Source: Pseudomonadota bacterium (lineage in GTDB: Bacteria; Pseudomonadota; Alphaproteobacteria; Acetobacterales; Acetobacteraceae). Taken from it: DNA of 33,508 nt. The stretch is taken from the NCBI GenBank assembly GCA_021847995.1, contig JAJZNE010000130.1, positions 1 through 33,508 of the forward strand. The letters are read 5' to 3'. The notes below the pieces were generated by a model. That model saw only the letters and a list, made by a program, of their open reading frames with translations. It was not told the origin of the DNA and ran no database searches. A program made the translations under genes and the position numbers. This document shows, one piece after another, positions 31,349 through 33,508 of the stretch (positions are counted from its first letter, which is position 1; every line of letters starts with the position of its first letter).

Positions 31349-32679
31349 CACGCCGAAACACCGACCGTCGGCGGCGGCACGGCGACGCCCGCGGCGGCAT
31401 AGTCGCGCAGCTTGTTGCGCAGCGCGCGGATGGAGATGCCGAGCACGCTCGCTGCATGGGTGCGGTTGCCGCCGGTGTGGTGCAGGGTAGAAACGATCAG
31501 CTCGCGCTCCACCTCCGCGACGCTGCGTCCGACCAGGGCGGGAATGCCGCCGGCGGCGGACGGCACCGCTGCCGGCGCGGCGTCGCCGTGCAGCTCGATC
31601 GCCTCCGGCCCGATCGCATCGCCGGCGGCGAGCAGCACGGCGCGGTGCAGCGTGTTCTCCAGTTCCCGCACATTGCCGCGCCAGCCGTGCGCGACGAGAC
31701 GGGCGAGCGCCGGCGCCGACAGCGGACGTTCCGGCAGGCCGTTGGCGGCGGCATAGCGCTTCACGAAATGGGCGGCGAGGACGGCGATGTCGGCACGGCG
31801 TTCGCGCAGCGGCGGAATCCGGACCGTCACCACGTCGAGCCGGAAATACAGATCCTCGCGGAAGCGGCCGGCGGCGGCGGCGGCGGCAAGGTCGCGGTTG
31901 GTGGTGGCGAGGATCCGCACATTCACCCGCACCGGGCGCGTGCCGCCGACACGGTCGATCTCGCGCTCCTGGATCGCGCGCAGCAGCTTGGCCTGCAGCC
32001 GCACCTCCAGCTCGCCGATCTCGTCGAGCAGCAGCGTGCCGCCGTCGGCCGCTTCGAACTTGCCGACGCGGCGGGCGAGGGCGCCACTGAACGCGCCCTT
32101 CTCATGGCCGAACAGCTCCGACTCCAGCAGCGTCTCGGGGATCGCGGCGCAGTTCAGCGCGACGAACGGGCCGCCGGCGCGGCGGGAGCGCCGGTGGATG
32201 TGGCGCGCCAGAACCTCCTTGCCGGTCCCGCTCTCGCCGGTGATCAGCACCGAGGCATCGGCGGCGGCGACCTGCCCGGCACGCCGGACCGTTGCCGCCA
32301 TCACCGGATCGGCGAAGATCAGGGCATGATGGTCGTCGGCGACCGCGCCGAGGATGGCGGCGATCAGGTCCGGATCGGGAGGCAGCGGCAGGAACTCACG
32401 CGCGCCCTCGCGGATGGCGCGCACCGCCGCATCGGCCGGCGCATTGACGCCGCAGGCGACCACCGGCACCACGATCCGCTCCTGCGCCAGCGCCCGCAGC
32501 AGCGCGCCGACATCATGGCGAAGATCGCACAGCACCAGATCGATGCTGCCGTCTCCGCGCAGGCGGTCGAGCGCGGCGGCGGGATCGTCGCTCTGCACGA
32601 TGCGCGCGCCGCGCGCCATCGCCATCTGCCCGGCCTGGCCGAGCGGGCCGGCGAGCGAGCCGACGATCAGCACGCGCAT
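31348..32679 (-). CDS. flbD: FlbD-type sigma-54-dependent flagellar regulator
   Basis: A 443-residue activator of sigma-54 promoters. The receiver-like N-terminus (about 1-112) keeps a candidate phospho-site Asp52 ([10 protein letters not shown]) but lacks the acidic pair at the first strand (VLIVGSLA instead of VDDD), so conventional phosphorylation is doubtful. The AAA+ domain has Walker A GESGTGKE (148-155), the sigma-54 contact loop as GAFSGA (195-200, Ser in place of the usual Thr) and Walker [11 protein letters not shown]. The Fis-type HTH ends the protein ([21 protein letters not shown]). In Caulobacter, FlbD activates late flagellar genes and is controlled through FliX. The ATG at 32679 aligns with the receiver start. 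The gene sits between fliN and flhA, as in Caulobacter-type clusters. Confidence 0.93.
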   Translation of the reverse strand: MRVLIVGSLAGPLGQAGQMAMARGARIVQSDDPAAALDRLRGDGSIDLVLCDLRHDVGALLRALAQERIVVPVVACGVNAPADAAVRAIREGAREFLPLPPDPDLIAAILGAVADDHHALIFADPVMAATVRRAGQVAAADASVLITGESGTGKEVLARHIHRRSRRAGGPFVALNCAAIPETLLESELFGHEKGAFSGALARRVGKFEAADGGTLLLDEIGELEVRLQAKLLRAIQEREIDRVGGTRPVRVNVRILATTNRDLAAAAAAGRFREDLYFRLDVVTVRIPPLRERRADIAVLAAHFVKRYAAANGLPERPLSAPALARLVAHGWRGNVRELENTLHRAVLLAAGDAIGPEAIELHGDAAPAAVPSAAGGIPALVGRSVAEVERELIVSTLHHTGGNRTHAASVLGISIRALRNKLRDYAAAGVAVPPPTVGVSA

Positions 32680-32755
32680 GGGCGCGGCCCGCCGTTCGCA
32701 GCCATGCGCGGCCACGCCTGCCGCGACGACCGGGCGGGAGGCCGCGAGGGCGCGA

Positions 32756-33082
32756 TCATGAGCCGCGATCCGTCTTGACGATCTCGGTCATGGTGATGCC
32801 GAGGCGGTTGTCATCGACCATCACCACCTCGCCGCGGGCGACCAGGCGGTTGTTGACATAGACATCGATCGCCTCGCCGAGCTTGCGGTCCAGCTCCACC
32901 ACCGCGCCGCGGCCGAGCTTCAGCAACTGGCTGACCTGCATCGTGGCCCTGCCGAGAACGGCGCTGACCGTGACCGGGATGTCGTACACCGCCTCCAGCT
33001 CGCGCGCGCTGCGCGCCTGCGCCGCTTCGGGGATGTCCGGCGCCGGATCGGCGGCGTCGATGAAGTCGGCTTCGTCGGGCAT
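32756..33082 (-). CDS. fliN: FliN, flagellar motor switch protein
   Basis: A 108-residue C-ring component that takes part in switching and in docking of the export ATPase complex. After an acidic, probably disordered N-terminus (MPDEADFIDAADPAPDIPEA), the SpoA/FliN domain runs from about residue 30: YDIPVTVSAVLGRATMQVSQLLKLGRGAVVELDRKLGEAIDVYVNNRLVARGEVV in segments, ending VDDNRLGITMTEIV. The hallmark residues (LLKLGRGAVVELD, VNNRLVARGEV) are intact. It starts 3 nt after the fliH stop and is followed by flbD after 76 bp, a gap in which no sigma-54 promoter with correct spacing was found. Confidence 0.96.
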   Translation of the reverse strand: MPDEADFIDAADPAPDIPEAAQARSARELEAVYDIPVTVSAVLGRATMQVSQLLKLGRGAVVELDRKLGEAIDVYVNNRLVARGEVVMVDDNRLGITMTEIVKTDRGS

Positions 33083-33085
33083 CGT

Positions 33086-33508
33086 TCACTCCGTCCTGTC
33101 CGGGGCCGCGGGCTGTCCTGCCGGATGCAGCACCGCGGCAATCTCCTGCCAGACCGCGCCGGCATCGCGCTCGGCGCTGCCGCCAGGCCAGAGCAGGCGC
33201 ACGTCGCCCGGCGCCATCGCCGGATCGGCGACGATCTGCGGCACCGCCGGGTGGGCGGCGGTAAGCGGCGCCAGCGCCGCCGCGGCGGTCGCGGCCAGCG
33301 ACGGATGCACGGCAAGCGAAAACGCCGCTTCCCGCTGCAACGCCGGCGTGACGGCGGCGATCACGCGCCTCAGTTCGGCCGCGCCATGCGCGGCGGCAAG
33401 CGTCGGAAAGGCGGCGCCGAGGGCAGCGAACAGGGTGCCGGCGAGGGCGGTCGCGCAGTGATCGACGGCCGCCGCCGCCGCCGCCGCGGCGCCGGCCAGC
33501 CGGGATGC
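33086..33508 (-). CDS. fliH: FliH-like flagellar export ATPase regulator, C-terminal part
   Basis: The frame is open from the right edge and encodes the last 140 residues of a protein that continues beyond the window. The visible part has an alanine tract (eight consecutive Ala), a helical stretch and the C-terminal region VADPAMAPGDVRLLWPGGSAERDAGAVWQEI. This resembles the end of FliH/YscL-type proteins, where a D-x-x-x-x-x-G-D-x-R-x-x-W pattern is usual. FliH holds the export ATPase FliI and links it to FliN. Position immediately before fliN, 3 nt away, supports the call, since fliH-fliN-flbD is a common alphaproteobacterial order. The protein is very Ala-rich and family similarity is loose, so the name rests largely on context plus the C-terminal motif. 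Confidence 0.75.
   Translation of the reverse strand, partial: ASRLAGAAAAAAAAVDHCATALAGTLFAALGAAFPTLAAAHGAAELRRVIAAVTPALQREAAFSLAVHPSLAATAAAALAPLTAAHPAVPQIVADPAMAPGDVRLLWPGGSAERDAGAVWQEIAAVLHPAGQPAAPDRTE
33468..33485. repeat. (GCC)6 microsatellite inside fliH
   Basis: Six perfect GCC units, extended by GCG-rich sequence, encode most of the eight-alanine tract of the FliH-like protein. Unit changes would keep the frame, so length could vary without inactivating the gene. Confidence 0.6.

Noticed and set aside
28904..31402. 832-codon plus-strand frame antisense to flhA and flhF
   Set aside because: Low-complexity Arg/Gln/His translation opposite conserved flagellar genes.
32680..32755. Sigma-54 promoter (TGGCCGCGCATGGCTGCG) between fliN and flbD
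   Set aside because: The GG and GC elements are 12 nt apart instead of 10, which sigma-54 does not normally tolerate.

Overview
The window looks like a chromosomal segment of a high-GC (roughly 70% or more by eye) flagellated alphaproteobacterium. An origin in the Rhodospirillales/Acetobacteraceae is an inference: it rests on the fliH-fliN-flbD-flhA-flhF-flhG gene order with a FlbD-type sigma-54 activator, and on the GC-saturated third codon positions. No rRNA, tRNA, CRISPR array or complete insertion sequence is visible. The only recombination gene is a lone serine recombinase. Genes are tightly packed, often with ATGA stop/start overlaps. Most long antisense reading frames are GC-driven shadows.

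Layout from left to right. (1) 1-135, minus: the 5' end of an unrecognised gene running off the left edge, with a promoter that would give a leaderless message. (2) 597-3763, plus: an NDP-forming acyl-CoA synthetase overlapped by an APH-fold kinase, a pair resembling hydroxyacid activation and phosphorylation systems. (3) 3933-8139, minus: an RND efflux pump (lipoprotein adaptor plus HAE1-type transporter). The transporter gene has an in-frame TGA inside the last membrane helix, with the usual C-terminus still encoded downstream. (4) 8332-13136, minus: a small LsrG/YgiN-like protein and a ribose-type ABC importer (binding protein, a rare ATPase-permease fusion, second permease). They are divergent from (5) 13214-15730, plus: a FadR-type GntR regulator, an HpcH/HpaI aldolase and a D-2-hydroxyacid dehydrogenase. 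Together (4) and (5) look like a regulated sugar or sugar-acid uptake and cleavage locus. (6) 15822-16700, plus: an orphan serine recombinase. (7) 16691-24983, minus: a seven-gene operon with a ring-opening amidohydrolase (cyanuric acid hydrolase/barbiturase family), a complete BMP-type nucleobase/nucleoside ABC importer, an amidase and an AGXT-type aminotransferase. This is the most interesting unit, a candidate import-and-degradation pathway for a cyclic ureide or imide. (8) 25099-26745, minus: an AMP-forming acyl-CoA ligase with its own promoter and a palindrome at the predicted transcription start. (9) 26855-33508, minus: the flagellar operon fliH (partial), fliN, flbD, flhA, flhF, flhG, ending in a secreted, degenerate SGNH-hydrolase-like protein.

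Functional picture: three substrate-directed catabolic modules plus an efflux pump lie next to the flagellar export and regulation operon. Product families are clear for nearly all genes. Exact substrates of both ABC importers, the aldolase, the CoA ligases and the ring-opening hydrolase cannot be fixed from sequence alone.
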